64,000 nt of DNA from Rhodospirillales bacterium BBD 1991-14 (GTDB lineage: Bacteria > Pseudomonadota > Alphaproteobacteria > Kiloniellales > Kiloniellaceae): positions 124,001-188,000 of the forward strand of contig LYSY01000003.1 of the NCBI GenBank assembly GCA_001657395.1, in the 5' to 3' direction. Made by a program: the position numbers and the translations under genes. The notes below the pieces were generated by a model. The model saw nothing but the letters and a program-made list of their open reading frames with translations, did no database searches and was not told where the DNA came from. Of this stretch, positions 50,740 through 60,789 are shown piece by piece (position 1 is the first letter of the stretch; every line of letters begins with the position of its first letter).

Positions 50740-51795
50740 CTAAGCGCTGCGGTACGGCGATCCGGCCTTGCGCATCAACGCATTGTAATCGCGCAGGATC
50801 TGCACGACGCGGGCGTTGCGCTCGCTCTCCGCGGCAACCTCGTCCCAGAACTCGACGGCCGCGTCCTCCACCGTTTTCCACTCCTCGTCGGGAATGGAGG
50901 TCAGCTTCATCTTGTCGCCCTGCACGCGCAGCTTCGCTTCGCCGCCCCAGTACCAGTGCTGGCGGTAGTAGTGGGAGGAGTCCATGCAAAGGCGGAAGAG
51001 CTCCTGCAGATGGGCGGGCATCTCGTTCCAGCGTTCCTCGTTGGCGAAGTAGGAGCCGCACCAGGCGCCGGAGATGTTGTTGGTGAGGAAGTAGTTGGTC
51101 ACATCGGCCCAGCCGACGGTGTAGTCCTCGGTAATGCCCGACCAGGCGATGCCGTCCAGCTCGCCGGTCTGCACGGCAACCTCGATGTCCTCCCAGGGCA
51201 GGGTCACCGGCACGACGCCGAAACGCGCGAGGAAACGCCCGGCCGTGGGGAAGGTGAAGACCCGCTTGCCCCTCAGATCGTCCAGGCTGCTGATCGGATC
51301 GACGGTGGCGAAATGGCAGGGATCCCAGGCGCCGGCCGAGAGCCACTTGACGTTTTCCACCTCGCCGTAAGCCTCTTCCCAGATCTCCTTCAGGCCCCAC
51401 TCGTTGAACAGCACCGGGACGTCCAGCGAGTAGCGCGTGGCGAAGGGGAAGTAGCCGCCGAAGACCGAGATGTCGACCGGCGCGGCGATGGAATCGTCGT
51501 CGCTCTGCACGGCGTCGACGGTACCCCGCTGCATGGCACGGAACAGCTCGCCGGTCGGCACAAGCTGGTCGGCGAAGTAGAGCTCGATCTCCATCTCGCC
51601 GTTGGCGGCCTTGTTGAAGGCGTCGATGGAGGGCTTGATCACATGCTCGGCCAGCGCCGGGCCGGCATAGGTCTGCAGGCGCCAGGTGATCTTGCTCTGC
51701 GCCTTGACGTAAGGCGCGGAAAGGGTGCTCGCGCCGACCGCCGCCGTGGTGGCGACGCCGGCGTTTTTCAGGAACTCACGTCTGTTTTTCTTCAT
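50740..51795 (-). CDS. dctP: TRAP transporter substrate-binding protein DctP
   Basis: 351 residues. Tat-type signal (KKNRREFLKNAGVATTAAVG) and the DctP domain, with LQTYAGPALAEHVIKPSIDA, and LRGKRVFTFPTAGRFLARFG carrying the carboxylate-binding Arg region. Last gene of the amidohydrolase-dctQ-dctM-dctP operon; it captures the substrate in the periplasm. Confidence 0.9.
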   Translation of the reverse strand: MKKNRREFLKNAGVATTAAVGASTLSAPYVKAQSKITWRLQTYAGPALAEHVIKPSIDAFNKAANGEMEIELYFADQLVPTGELFRAMQRGTVDAVQSDDDSIAAPVDISVFGGYFPFATRYSLDVPVLFNEWGLKEIWEEAYGEVENVKWLSAGAWDPCHFATVDPISSLDDLRGKRVFTFPTAGRFLARFGVVPVTLPWEDIEVAVQTGELDGIAWSGITEDYTVGWADVTNYFLTNNISGAWCGSYFANEERWNEMPAHLQELFRLCMDSSHYYRQHWYWGGEAKLRVQGDKMKLTSIPDEEWKTVEDAAVEFWDEVAAESERNARVVQILRDYNALMRKAGSPYRSA

Positions 51796-51870
51796 CGCAA
51801 CGCACTCCCTTGTTCTTCGGTTCGGATTGGCTGTTATGGGTTTGCTCTTCGTTGATGGCGCTGCCTTCGG

Positions 51871-53196
51871 TTATCCCCTCAGTCTGTAAAGCTCCGGCAG
51901 CCAGAGCGCGATCTGCGGAAAGGCCATGACGATGATCAGCCCGAGAATCATCACGGCAACGAAGGGGATGATGGAGCGGTAGATGTCCATCAGCGACACC
52001 TCCGGCGGCGCCATGGCGCGCATCAGGAAGAGGTTGTAGCCGAAGGGCGGCGTCATGTAGGCGATCTGGCAGGTGATGGTGTAGAGCACGCCGTACCAGA
52101 TGAGATCGAAGCCCAGCGCCCCGACCAGCGGCACGTAAAGCGGCGCGACGATCACCAGCATCGCCGTGTCGTCGAGGAAGGTCCCCATGATCAGGTAGGA
52201 GAGCTGCATCATGATCAGGATCTCCCAGGGGCTGAGGCCCAGCCGGTCGAGGAAGAAGCCCTCGATCGCCTTGACCGCGCCAAGGCCGTCGAAGACGGCG
52301 CCGAAGCAGAGCGCGGCCAGGATGATCCACATGAACATGCAGGATATGGCCAGGGTCTTGCGCAGCGTCTCCGTCATCACGCGGCGGTTCAGGCGGCCCT
52401 TGAAAAGCGCGGCCAGGGTTGCCGCCAGCGCGCCGACGGCCGAGCTTTCCGTCAGATTGGTGACCCCCATCAGGAACAGACCGGTCATCGAGAAAAAGAT
52501 GAACAGCGGCAGCAGGCCGGCCCGCAGCAGAGCGAGCTTCTCGCGCAACGGCACCGCGCGCTCGTCTTCCGACAGGGCGGGGCCCAGGTGCGGCTGCAGG
52601 CGGCAGCGGATGACGATGTAGAGAATGAAGAGCCCGGCCATCATCAGGCCCGGCAGGACACCGGCCAGCCAGAGCTGCCCGACCGGCTGGCGCGCGATCA
52701 TGCCGTAGAGCACCAGCACCACGCTGGGCGGCACCAGTATTCCAAGGGAGGAGCCGGCCTGGATGACGCCGGTCACCATGATCTTGTCGTAGCCGCGGCG
52801 CAGCAGCTCCGGCAGGGCAATGCTGGCGCCGATCGCCATGCCGGCGACGCTGAGCCCGTTCATCGCCGAGATCGCCACCATCAGGCCGATGGTGCCGATG
52901 GCAAGACCGCCGTTCAGCGGCCCGAACCAGACGTGGAACATCTTATAGAGATCGTTCGCGATGCCCGATTCCGACAGCATGTAGCCCATGTAGATGAACA
53001 GGGGCAAGGTCAGCAGCGGATACCACTTCATCAGCTTCATGGCGGCGGAGAAGGCGATCTCCGATCCGCCGTCACCCCAGAGCAGCAGCGCCGCAAGGGT
53101 CGCCACAAAGCCGATGGCGGCAAAGACGCGCTGACCGGTCAGCAGCATCAGCATCATCGAGGAGAACATGAGGACGGCGATGACTTCGTAGCTCAT
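51871..53196 (-). CDS. dctM: TRAP transporter large permease DctM
   Basis: 441 residues, about a dozen membrane spans. Landmarks: GTIGLMVAISAMNGLSVAGM, QAGSSLGILVPPSVVLVLYG and FLDDTAMLVIVAPLYVPLVG. Uses the sodium gradient to import the DctP-bound acid. The start overlaps the dctQ stop as ATGA. Confidence 0.95.
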   Translation of the reverse strand: MSYEVIAVLMFSSMMLMLLTGQRVFAAIGFVATLAALLLWGDGGSEIAFSAAMKLMKWYPLLTLPLFIYMGYMLSESGIANDLYKMFHVWFGPLNGGLAIGTIGLMVAISAMNGLSVAGMAIGASIALPELLRRGYDKIMVTGVIQAGSSLGILVPPSVVLVLYGMIARQPVGQLWLAGVLPGLMMAGLFILYIVIRCRLQPHLGPALSEDERAVPLREKLALLRAGLLPLFIFFSMTGLFLMGVTNLTESSAVGALAATLAALFKGRLNRRVMTETLRKTLAISCMFMWIILAALCFGAVFDGLGAVKAIEGFFLDRLGLSPWEILIMMQLSYLIMGTFLDDTAMLVIVAPLYVPLVGALGFDLIWYGVLYTITCQIAYMTPPFGYNLFLMRAMAPPEVSLMDIYRSIIPFVAVMILGLIIVMAFPQIALWLPELYRLRG

Positions 53197-53753
53197 GCCC
53201 GCGCCTCCCCGCTCTGTCCGCTGTCGCTTCCGCCGCCCGGCGGCGCCGTCAGGTCCTCGCCGCGCAGTTTTGCGATGTCCTTGATCAGTGTCGAAAAGGC
53301 CTGGAGGAGCATCAGCAGAATGCCGAGGCTCATCACCAGCTTGATCGGCGCCATGTAGGGCCGCCAGGCGGAGTAGCTGCGCTCGCCGTACTCAAGGGCG
53401 TAGCTGGTGCTCGAGTAGGCGCCGTAGAGAAGCAGCACCAGATAGAAGATCAGAAAGACGACCGTGAAGGCGTCGACCCAGGTCTTTGTGCGGTCCGACC
53501 AGGCGCCGTAGAGCAGGTCCATGCGAACATGGGCGCCGAGCTGCATCGAGTAGGCGCCGCCCAGAAGAAAATAGGCGACCATCAGGAACTGGGCCATCTC
53601 CAGGGTCCAGAGCGAAGGCAGGAAAAAGGTCTTGGAAATGGAGGACCAGAGCAGAACCCCCATCATCGCGAAGACCAGCAGCATCACGCAGCGGCCGATC
53701 CAGAGGTTCACGCCGTCCACCACCCGGACATAGGTCTTCAGCGCCTTAGGCAT
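53193..53753 (-). CDS. dctQ: TRAP transporter small permease DctQ
   Basis: 186 residues, four transmembrane spans, with the DctQ motif WTLEMAQFLMVAYFLLGGAY. Partner of DctM. It begins 49 bases after the amidohydrolase gene. Confidence 0.92.
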   Translation of the reverse strand: MPKALKTYVRVVDGVNLWIGRCVMLLVFAMMGVLLWSSISKTFFLPSLWTLEMAQFLMVAYFLLGGAYSMQLGAHVRMDLLYGAWSDRTKTWVDAFTVVFLIFYLVLLLYGAYSSTSYALEYGERSYSAWRPYMAPIKLVMSLGILLMLLQAFSTLIKDIAKLRGEDLTAPPGGGSDSGQSGEARA

Positions 53754-53801
53754 GGCCCGCCCGACCCTCCAAGCCTCCGGTCCGCGGCGCAGGAAGCGGT
53801 C

Positions 53802-54623
53802 TCATCGGCCCACGCTCCGGCGCTCCGTGCTATGATCCACCGTTGACAAGGCCTGCATAAGGCATTCAGCCAGCCATGCGGCCATCGCAGCCTGCGCGTC
53901 GCCGTCGGCGATCAGGTCGTTGCGGACTTCGATCATCACGTTCAGCAACGACAGCGGAAGAGCATGCTCTACAAGGGTGTGGGTCACCTCGTCGGCCGGG
54001 CCATAGGGCTCGTTCAGGCGGGCATCGAACTGCCCGCTGTCCCTGGCTCTGCGCAGCAGGGCCTCCGCCAGCCGGCAGTCCGTGTCGCAGACAACCCCGA
54101 TGTCGACACTGCGCTTGACACCGCGGTAGACCGGCGTGAAGGAGTGGACAGTGACCAGGACCGGCGGCCTGCCCTCCGCGCAGCGGTTGTGGAGGTGATC
54201 GGCGATCGCGGTGCGGAACGGCAGATACACCTCGTCGACGCGGCCCTTGCGCTGGGCCGCCGTCAGTTCGCTGTTGCCGGGGATCGGATAGATCTCGCTC
54301 ACTTCGGGAATTGCCGCGGCCGACTCCGGCGGCCGGTTGCAGTCATAGACCAGCCGTGAGACGCGCTGTGCAATCAGCGGCGCGTCCAGTGCCAGGGCCA
54401 AGGCCTCGGCAACGCCCCGCGCACCGGCATCCCAGGCGATATGGGTCTGCAGCAAAGAGGCGCTGAGGCCAAGGTTGTCGAGGACCGACGGCACATGGTT
54501 CGCCGCATGCTCGCAAACGATCAGGAAATCCCCTGGGCCATCGGCATTGACCTGCTCGACGACCTCGAGATCGCCGAGGAGCCCAAGCGAACCGCCGTTC
54601 GTCGCTTGAAGCTTCGCCGCCAA
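53802..54623 (-). CDS. N-formylglutamate amidohydrolase-like hydrolase
   Basis: 273 residues. The fold is recognisable from FLIVCEHAANHVPSVLDNLG, HIAWDAGARGVAEALALALD, SRLVYDCNRPP and VLVTVHSFTPVYRG. Zinc-dependent relatives release formate from N-formylglutamate in histidine degradation. TTG start at 54623 follows an AGGGGGC. No other hut genes are here; instead it is the first gene of a TRAP operon, so the imported substrate may be an N-acyl or N-formyl amino acid. Substrate is inferred. Confidence 0.82.
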   Translation of the reverse strand: MAAKLQATNGGSLGLLGDLEVVEQVNADGPGDFLIVCEHAANHVPSVLDNLGLSASLLQTHIAWDAGARGVAEALALALDAPLIAQRVSRLVYDCNRPPESAAAIPEVSEIYPIPGNSELTAAQRKGRVDEVYLPFRTAIADHLHNRCAEGRPPVLVTVHSFTPVYRGVKRSVDIGVVCDTDCRLAEALLRRARDSGQFDARLNEPYGPADEVTHTLVEHALPLSLLNVMIEVRNDLIADGDAQAAMAAWLAECLMQALSTVDHSTERRSVGR

Positions 54624-54811
54624 GATTGCCCCCTGTGTTTCTTGCTTGCGGTACTTCTTTCTTATGGCGCCATCCTTTCAGACCGGTTTTTCCTGTCAAG
54701 CGCGATTCTGAAAAAATCTCTTCATCCGATACTTTTCTGGCGTATCCTCTTCAATCAGACCGATGGACGCGCAGAACGCGTTCAGCAACAAAGAAGCATC
54801 TGCAGGGACGG

Positions 54812-55786
54812 ATGACCAAAACCGGAAAGGGCAGAGGCCGCAAGACGGCGAACGGCAAGGCAGGAACCGGTAAGACGGGAGCGTCCCGCGGGCGGAACGC
54901 CAAGCGGCGCGAAGGTCAACGCCAACACCTGACGGTCGCAGAACGCATCCGCGGCCACTTCGAATCCCTGACGCGTGCGGAACGGCAGCTGGCGAACACG
55001 ATGCTGGCGAACTACCCGGTCTCCGGGCTCGGCAGCATCACCGCAGTCTCCGAGTCGGCCGGGGTCTCCACGCCCACTGTGGCCAGGATGGCCAAGAAGC
55101 TGGGCTTTGCCGGCTTTCCGGAACTGCAGTCCGCCCTGCGCGCGGAGCTCGAGGCCACGATCTCGAATCCCATCGCCAAGCACGACCGCTGGGCGGAAAG
55201 CGCCCCGGACACCCACATCCTCAATCGCTTTGCCGATGCGGTGCTGGAGAACCTGCGCCAGACCTTGAAGCAACTGAACCTGGAGGAGTTCAGCCATGTG
55301 GCCGGCCTTCTGGCGGATCGCGAGCGCGCCGTCCATGTGGTCGGCGGGCGCCTCACCCGTTCGCTGGCGGATTACCTGTTCACCCACATGCAGGTGATCC
55401 GGGCAGGCACGACTTTGATCGCCTCGAACGCGAATGCCTGGCCCCACTACGTCCTGAACATGAAGGCAGGCGATGTTCTGGTCGCTTTCGACATTCGCCG
55501 CTACGAGCACGACATCCTGCGGCTGGTGGAAATGGCCCGGGCGCGCGATGTGATCGTTATCCTCTTCACAGACCAATGGGGCTCGCCCGCGGCCAAGGAA
55601 GCCAGCCACAGCTTTCATTCGCGGATCGAAGCGCCTTCGGCCTGGGATTCGTCCGTGGTCACACTGTTTGTCGTGGAAGCCCTGATCGCGGCCGTGCAGA
55701 ACGAGACCTGGGCGGAAACCAAGGGGCGCATGAGAGCGCTGGAAGACCTCTTCGATCAGACAAAGCTGTTTCGGAAGTTCGTCTGA
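54812..55786 (+). CDS. RpiR-family transcriptional regulator
   Basis: 324 residues. A 40-residue Lys/Arg/Gly-rich tail at the N-terminus precedes the HTH (TVAERIRGHFESLTRAERQL, ITAVSESAGVSTPTVARMAK) and a SIS sugar-phosphate-binding-like domain (AVHVVGGRLTRSLADYLFTH). It is divergent from the amidohydrolase-TRAP operon with 188 bases between and likely controls it. The start at 54812 lacks a strong ribosome-binding site. Confidence 0.88.
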   Translation: MTKTGKGRGRKTANGKAGTGKTGASRGRNAKRREGQRQHLTVAERIRGHFESLTRAERQLANTMLANYPVSGLGSITAVSESAGVSTPTVARMAKKLGFAGFPELQSALRAELEATISNPIAKHDRWAESAPDTHILNRFADAVLENLRQTLKQLNLEEFSHVAGLLADRERAVHVVGGRLTRSLADYLFTHMQVIRAGTTLIASNANAWPHYVLNMKAGDVLVAFDIRRYEHDILRLVEMARARDVIVILFTDQWGSPAAKEASHSFHSRIEAPSAWDSSVVTLFVVEALIAAVQNETWAETKGRMRALEDLFDQTKLFRKFV

Positions 55787-56281
55787 CCGGCGCTCTCGAA
55801 GCGTTCGGTCAATGGGCTGCCGCTCCCATATCATTCGTCCGCAAACGACCTGCGGCCACCCCCGCGCAGCGCATCCCAAGAAGGCGGACCAAGAAGGCGG
55901 AGGACTGCCGTTTCCGCAAAGCCGCTATGCAGAAACAGACCGCGGCCAACGGCCGGTCTCCCGGAAAAAGGTCACAGAACGGTCCGACCGGACTGCTAAG
56001 CCCAATGATCACTTGGCTTTGGCTTGAATCTCCCGGCTTTCGAGCCGCTGATCCAGGCGTTCCGATGCTTTTCGCAGGGGCCTAGTCGATCCGCCTAGAA
56101 AGCTTACGCGCGGTTGTAACTTGCCAGGACGGTCATATTTGGGAAACCATTGGGCGGGTGCGGGAAATGCTGCTTTTGCGGAATCCCTGCATCCGGGTTT
56201 GTGGAATCCTGCAGACTGGGGTTTGTGGGAGCCGACCAACTGGGACTTGCACCTTTCAGCCAAACATCACAGCGGGCCACC
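55787..56281 (+). other. Intergenic region before the efflux operon
   Basis: 495 bases. No coding frame of the right character and no clear hairpin terminator. The last 100 bases contain a loose duplication (GGGTTTGTGGAATCC and GGGTTTGTGGGAGCC) and may include the efflux promoter and operator; no TetR gene is next to it. Confidence 0.5.
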
Positions 56282-57430
56282 ATGATGTTGCGCGTTATTA
56301 CTCTCGTTGCCGCCGGTCTTGTGCTGGCAGCCTGCGACGAAGCGGATCAAGCTGCGGAGGCGCGGGCGGTGCCGCCGCCCCCGCCGTCGGTGACCATCGC
56401 CAAGCCGGTGGTCAAACAGATTGTCGAGGACGATGAATTCGTAGGACGCTTCGAGGCCGTCGACGAGGTTCAGGTCAGTGCCCGGGTCGGCGGCTATCTC
56501 GACGAAATACACTTCGAAGACGGTGCGATCGTCGAAGCGGGCCAGTTGCTCTTTACGATCGACCAGCGCCCCTTCCGCGCCATCCTCGGGCAGGCCGAGG
56601 CGGCCCTTCAGATCGCGCAGTCGCGCTATGAGTTCGCCCAGAAGGAACTCGCCCGCGCCGAGGAACTGGTGCAGCGCGGCAACATCTCGCGCAGCGTCGT
56701 CGACGAGCGCCGCCAGGAGTTCATCTCCTCCCAGGCCGAGGTCGGAGGTGCGCGGGCGGCCGTCCAAGCCGCGGCCCTCGATCTCGAGTTTACCGAGATC
56801 CGCGCCCCCTTCGGCGGGCGGATCGGGCGCCACCTGCTGTCCATCGGCAATCTGGTAGAAGCCAACGAAACGGTTCTGACGAGTATCGTCTCGCTCGACC
56901 CGATCTACTTCTATTTCGACATCAACGAGCGCTATTACCTGGCCTACGCGCGCGATGCCCGCTCGCGCGGGCAGGCCCTGCAGGAAGGCGGCAGCCGCCT
57001 GCCGGTGACCGTGCGCCTCGGCGACACCGTGGAAGAGCCCCGCGAGGGGAACCTCGATTTCTCCGAGAACCGCCTGGATCAGAACTCGGGTACCATGCGC
57101 GTGCGCGCCGTGTTCCAGAACGGAGACCTGGTGCTGCAGCCGGGCCTCTTCGGCCGGGTGAACGTGCCCGGGTCATTGCCCTATCTCGGCATTCTGATCC
57201 CGGACGAAGCGATCACCGCCGACCAGAACAAGCGCATCGTCTATCTCGTCAACGAGGAGGGCGTGGTCTCGACCCGGGAGGTGCGGCCCGGGCCCAAGAT
57301 CGACGGCTACCGCGTGATCCGCGACGGCCTGACCGGCGATGAGCAGATTGTCGTCGAAGGGCTGATGCGGGTGCGCCCGGGCATTACGGTGGCGCCGGAG
57401 ACCATCCAGTTGGCCGAAGAAGCCCAATAG
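56282..57430 (+). CDS. RND efflux periplasmic adaptor lipoprotein
   Basis: 382 residues. Signal with lipobox VLAAC, so a lipoprotein anchored to the inner membrane. Biotinyl-lipoyl-like motif EVQVSARVGGYLDEIHFEDG, coiled-coil hairpin (residues about 115-175) and the VETLPYLGIL-like barrel follow the MexA/AcrA plan. Connects the pump to an outer-membrane channel encoded elsewhere. ATGATG start; the open frame upstream is not coding. Confidence 0.9.
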   Translation: MMLRVITLVAAGLVLAACDEADQAAEARAVPPPPPSVTIAKPVVKQIVEDDEFVGRFEAVDEVQVSARVGGYLDEIHFEDGAIVEAGQLLFTIDQRPFRAILGQAEAALQIAQSRYEFAQKELARAEELVQRGNISRSVVDERRQEFISSQAEVGGARAAVQAAALDLEFTEIRAPFGGRIGRHLLSIGNLVEANETVLTSIVSLDPIYFYFDINERYYLAYARDARSRGQALQEGGSRLPVTVRLGDTVEEPREGNLDFSENRLDQNSGTMRVRAVFQNGDLVLQPGLFGRVNVPGSLPYLGILIPDEAITADQNKRIVYLVNEEGVVSTREVRPGPKIDGYRVIRDGLTGDEQIVVEGLMRVRPGITVAPETIQLAEEAQ

Positions 57431-57468
57431 GTGGCCCGCGCCAAAACCAACCGGAGCAGGACGCGGCC

Positions 57469-60400
57469 ATGAATTTTGCACACTTCTTCGTCGACCGGCC
57501 GATCTTCGCTTCGGTCCTCTCCATCATCCTGGTGATTCTGGGGCTGGTGGCCTACACCCAGCTTCCGGTCTCCCAGTATCCGGAGATCGCACCGCCCTCC
57601 ATCGTCGTGCGCGCCAGCTATCCCGGCGCCGACGCCGCCACCGTGGCGGCAACCGTGGCCACGCCGCTGGAGCAGGAAATCAACGGCGTGGAAGGCATGC
57701 TCTACATGTCTTCCTATTCAACCTCCGACGGCAGCATGTCGCTGACCGTCACCTTCCAGCTGGGCACCAACCTGGACGATGCGCAGGTCCTCGTGCAGAA
57801 CCGCGTCTCCATCGCCGAGCCGCGCCTGCCCGAGGAGGTGCGCCGCCTGGGTGTCACCACAGCCAAGAGTTCTCCCGACCTGATGATGGTCGTGCACATG
57901 CTCTCGCCGGACGAAACCTACGACCAGCTCTACGTTTCCAATTACGCCCGCGCGCGGGTCCGCGACATCCTCGTGCGGCTCGACGGCGTCGGCGAATTGA
58001 CCATCTTCGGCGAGCGGCAGTTCGCCACCCGCGTCTGGATCGACCCCGAAAAGCTCTCCGCCTATGGTCTGACCCCAGGCGATGTCGTGGACGCCCTGCG
58101 CGAGCAGAACGTTCAGGTGTCGGGCGGTGCACTCGGCGCGCCACCCAATACCGCCAACAATGCCTTTCAGTACACGGTGACGACACAGGGCCGGTTCGAC
58201 GACCCCAAGCAGTTCGGCAGGGTCATCGTCCGGGCCACCGAAGACGGGCGTATCGTGCGCGTACAGGATGTCGCCCGTGTCGAGCTGGGTGCGCAGGACT
58301 ACGTCACAAACTCCTACCTCAACAACAAACCTGCCGTCGCACTCGGCATCTTCCAGAGACCGGGGAGCAATGCGCTTGCCACCTCCGATGAGATTCTCGC
58401 GGTGATGGCGGAGCTGAAAAAGGACTTCCCGGTGGGACTGGACTACCAGGTGGTCTACAACCCCACGGAGTTCATCTCCGCCTCCATCGAAGCCGTCTAC
58501 ACCACCATCTTCGAGGCCATCGTCCTTGTCGTGGTGGTGATCGTCGTCTTCCTGCAAAGCTGGCGCACGGCGATCATCCCCATCCTGGCGATACCGGTCT
58601 CGCTCATCGGCACCTTCGCGGTGATGCTGGCGCTCGGCTACTCCATCAACATGCTCACCCTCTTCGGCCTCGTGCTGTCCATCGGCATCGTCGTCGATGA
58701 CGCCATCGTGGTGGTCGAGAACGTGGAGCGCAACATCGCCAACGGCATGGCTCCGCGCGACGCCGCGCATCGCACCATGGACGAAGTGGCCGGTGCGCTC
58801 ATTGCCACCTCCCTGGTGCTGATCGCGGTTTTCGTGCCCACCGCCTTCGTGCCCGGTGTCTCCGGCCAGTTCTATCAGCAGTTCGCCGTGACCATCGCCG
58901 TCTCGACGGCGATTTCCTCGATCAACTCGCTCACGCTGTCGCCCGCCATGGCGGCGATCCTGCTGCAGCGGCACGACAAGCCGAAGGGCAAGAACCCTCT
59001 GGCCCGGGCGGGAAGCTGGATGGCCGATCGTTTCAACAGCGGTTTCGACCGCATGGCCGAGGGCTACGCTGCCCTGGTGCGTCTGCTCGTCTCCCGCAGT
59101 GCCATGCTGGGTTTGGTCCTGGTGGTGTTCGGCGGCCTGATCTACGGCGCCTACCATATGCTGACCACGGTGCCGCGCGGCTTCATCCCCACCCTTGACC
59201 AGGGCTATGCCATCGTCGTCGTGCAGCTGCCCGACGGCGCCTCTCTGGACCGCACCGACGCCGTAATCCGCCAGGCCTCCGAGATCGTCAACTCGACGCC
59301 CGGGGTCACCGATGCGGTCGCCTTCGCCGGCTTTTCCGGCGCCACCTTTACCAACGCCACCAACCAGGGCGTGATCTTCGCCCGCTTTGACGAGTTCGCC
59401 CCGCGCATCGCCCAGGGCCTCTCGGCCGATGTCATCATCGGCGATCTCTTCGGCCGTATGCAGTCGCTGCGCGAAGCCTTCATCATCGCCATTCCGCCGC
59501 CGCCGGTGCGCGGCGTCGGGAACGCCGGCGGCTTCAAGATGCAGCTTCAGGAGAAGGAAGGCTCGGACATCCGGCGCGTTCTGGCCGCCGCCTTCCAGAT
59601 GATGGGCGAAGCGCAGCAGACCCCCGGCGTCACCGGTGTCTTCACGACCTTCTCCGCGTCCAGCCCGCAAATCTTCCTGGAGATCGACCGGGTGCGGGCG
59701 CAGATGCTGAATGTCCCGATCTCCAACATTTTCGAGGCGCTGTCGGTCAACCTGGGCTCTACCTATGTCAACGATTTCAATGCCTTCGGGCGCCTCTATC
59801 AGGTGCGTGTACAGGCCGACCAGCAGTTCCGCCTGGCGCCGGAGGACATCCTCGGTCTGAAGGTCCGCTCGGCGACCAACGCCCTGGTGCCGCTGGGCTC
59901 CCTGGTGACGGTCCAGGACCGCTCGGGCCCGGACCTGGTCCAGCGCTACAACATGCTGGTCTCGGTCCCGCTGCAGGGCAACGCGGCGCGGGGGGTTTCG
60001 ACCGGGGACAGCCTGGACATCATGGAGGCCATGGCTGCCAACACGCTGCCGCGCGGGCTCACCTTCGAATGGACGGAACTGGCCCTGCAGGAGAAGCTCG
60101 CCGGCGACGCCGCCATCTACATCTTCGCCCTCGCCGTGATCTTCGCCTTCCTCGTGCTGGCGGCGCAGTACGAAAGCTGGGTGCTGCCGAAGGCAATCAT
60201 TCTGATTGTGCCGACCAGCATCCTGGCGGCGCTGCTGGGCGTCAGCATGCGCGGCATGGACAACAACATCCTGACCCAGGTCGGCCTCATCGTTCTCGTC
60301 GGTCTGGCGGCGAAGAACGCCATCCTGATCGTAGAGTTCGCCAAGCAGCTCGAGGAAGAGGGCAAGGGCCTGATCGACGCCACGGTGGAGGCCGCACGCC

Positions 60401-60681
60401 TGCGCCTGCGACCGATCCTGATGACGGCTTTCGCGTTCATCCTCGGCGTGCTGCCCCTGGCCGTCGCCCAGGGGCCGGGGGCCGAGATGCGCCAGGCTCT
60501 GGGAACGGCGGTCTTTTCCGGCATGCTGGGCGTCACCTTCTTCGGCCTGCTGCTGACCCCGGTCTTCTACGTCGTCCTGCGGCGGATCTTCCGCAAAAGC
60601 GGCCCGGCCAGTGGCCAGGTAAAGCCGGACGCCCCAGTGAAGCCCGACGCCCCTGTGAAGCAGGGCGCCCCGGCGGAGTAG
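57469..60681 (+). CDS. RND-family (HAE1) multidrug efflux pump
   Basis: 1070 residues. Opens MNFAHFFVDRPIFASVLSII; proton-relay aspartates in GIVVDDAIVVVENVERN and lysine in VGLAAKNAILIVEF are intact, and the SGSSVSDF-type large periplasmic loops are of full length. Exports hydrophobic drugs or detergents using the proton gradient. The C-terminus adds a Lys-Pro-Asp-Ala-Pro-Val repeat tail. Starts 38 bases after the adaptor, so same transcript. No outer-membrane factor follows. Confidence 0.95.
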   Translation: MNFAHFFVDRPIFASVLSIILVILGLVAYTQLPVSQYPEIAPPSIVVRASYPGADAATVAATVATPLEQEINGVEGMLYMSSYSTSDGSMSLTVTFQLGTNLDDAQVLVQNRVSIAEPRLPEEVRRLGVTTAKSSPDLMMVVHMLSPDETYDQLYVSNYARARVRDILVRLDGVGELTIFGERQFATRVWIDPEKLSAYGLTPGDVVDALREQNVQVSGGALGAPPNTANNAFQYTVTTQGRFDDPKQFGRVIVRATEDGRIVRVQDVARVELGAQDYVTNSYLNNKPAVALGIFQRPGSNALATSDEILAVMAELKKDFPVGLDYQVVYNPTEFISASIEAVYTTIFEAIVLVVVVIVVFLQSWRTAIIPILAIPVSLIGTFAVMLALGYSINMLTLFGLVLSIGIVVDDAIVVVENVERNIANGMAPRDAAHRTMDEVAGALIATSLVLIAVFVPTAFVPGVSGQFYQQFAVTIAVSTAISSINSLTLSPAMAAILLQRHDKPKGKNPLARAGSWMADRFNSGFDRMAEGYAALVRLLVSRSAMLGLVLVVFGGLIYGAYHMLTTVPRGFIPTLDQGYAIVVVQLPDGASLDRTDAVIRQASEIVNSTPGVTDAVAFAGFSGATFTNATNQGVIFARFDEFAPRIAQGLSADVIIGDLFGRMQSLREAFIIAIPPPPVRGVGNAGGFKMQLQEKEGSDIRRVLAAAFQMMGEAQQTPGVTGVFTTFSASSPQIFLEIDRVRAQMLNVPISNIFEALSVNLGSTYVNDFNAFGRLYQVRVQADQQFRLAPEDILGLKVRSATNALVPLGSLVTVQDRSGPDLVQRYNMLVSVPLQGNAARGVSTGDSLDIMEAMAANTLPRGLTFEWTELALQEKLAGDAAIYIFALAVIFAFLVLAAQYESWVLPKAIILIVPTSILAALLGVSMRGMDNNILTQVGLIVLVGLAAKNAILIVEFAKQLEEEGKGLIDATVEAARLRLRPILMTAFAFILGVLPLAVAQGPGAEMRQALGTAVFSGMLGVTFFGLLLTPVFYVVLRRIFRKSGPASGQVKPDAPVKPDAPVKQGAPAE

Positions 60682-60696
60682 ATCCACTGGGCATCT

Positions 60697-60712
60697 CCGG
60701 CCTCTTGGCCGG
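60697..60712 (+). terminator. Candidate hairpin after the efflux operon
   Basis: CCGGCC-TCTT-GGCCGG, 15 bases after the stop codon. Short but perfect and GC-only; no U tract. Confidence 0.4.
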
Positions 60713-60789
60713 AAGCCGCCTGCGGATAGTTGCTTGATCCTGCCCGTGAGGTCCGTCAGCATCGGCGGAAAGATTCACTGGGGGGATCA

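Noticed and set aside
55576-56085. A 169-codon plus-strand frame overlapping the end of the RpiR gene
   Set aside because: Its first third is a shadow of RpiR and the rest lacks coding character or a start signal.
57718-60762. A 1014-codon open frame antisense to the RND pump
   Set aside because: The sense frame has every functional RND motif; the antisense translation is low complexity and His/Asp-rich.
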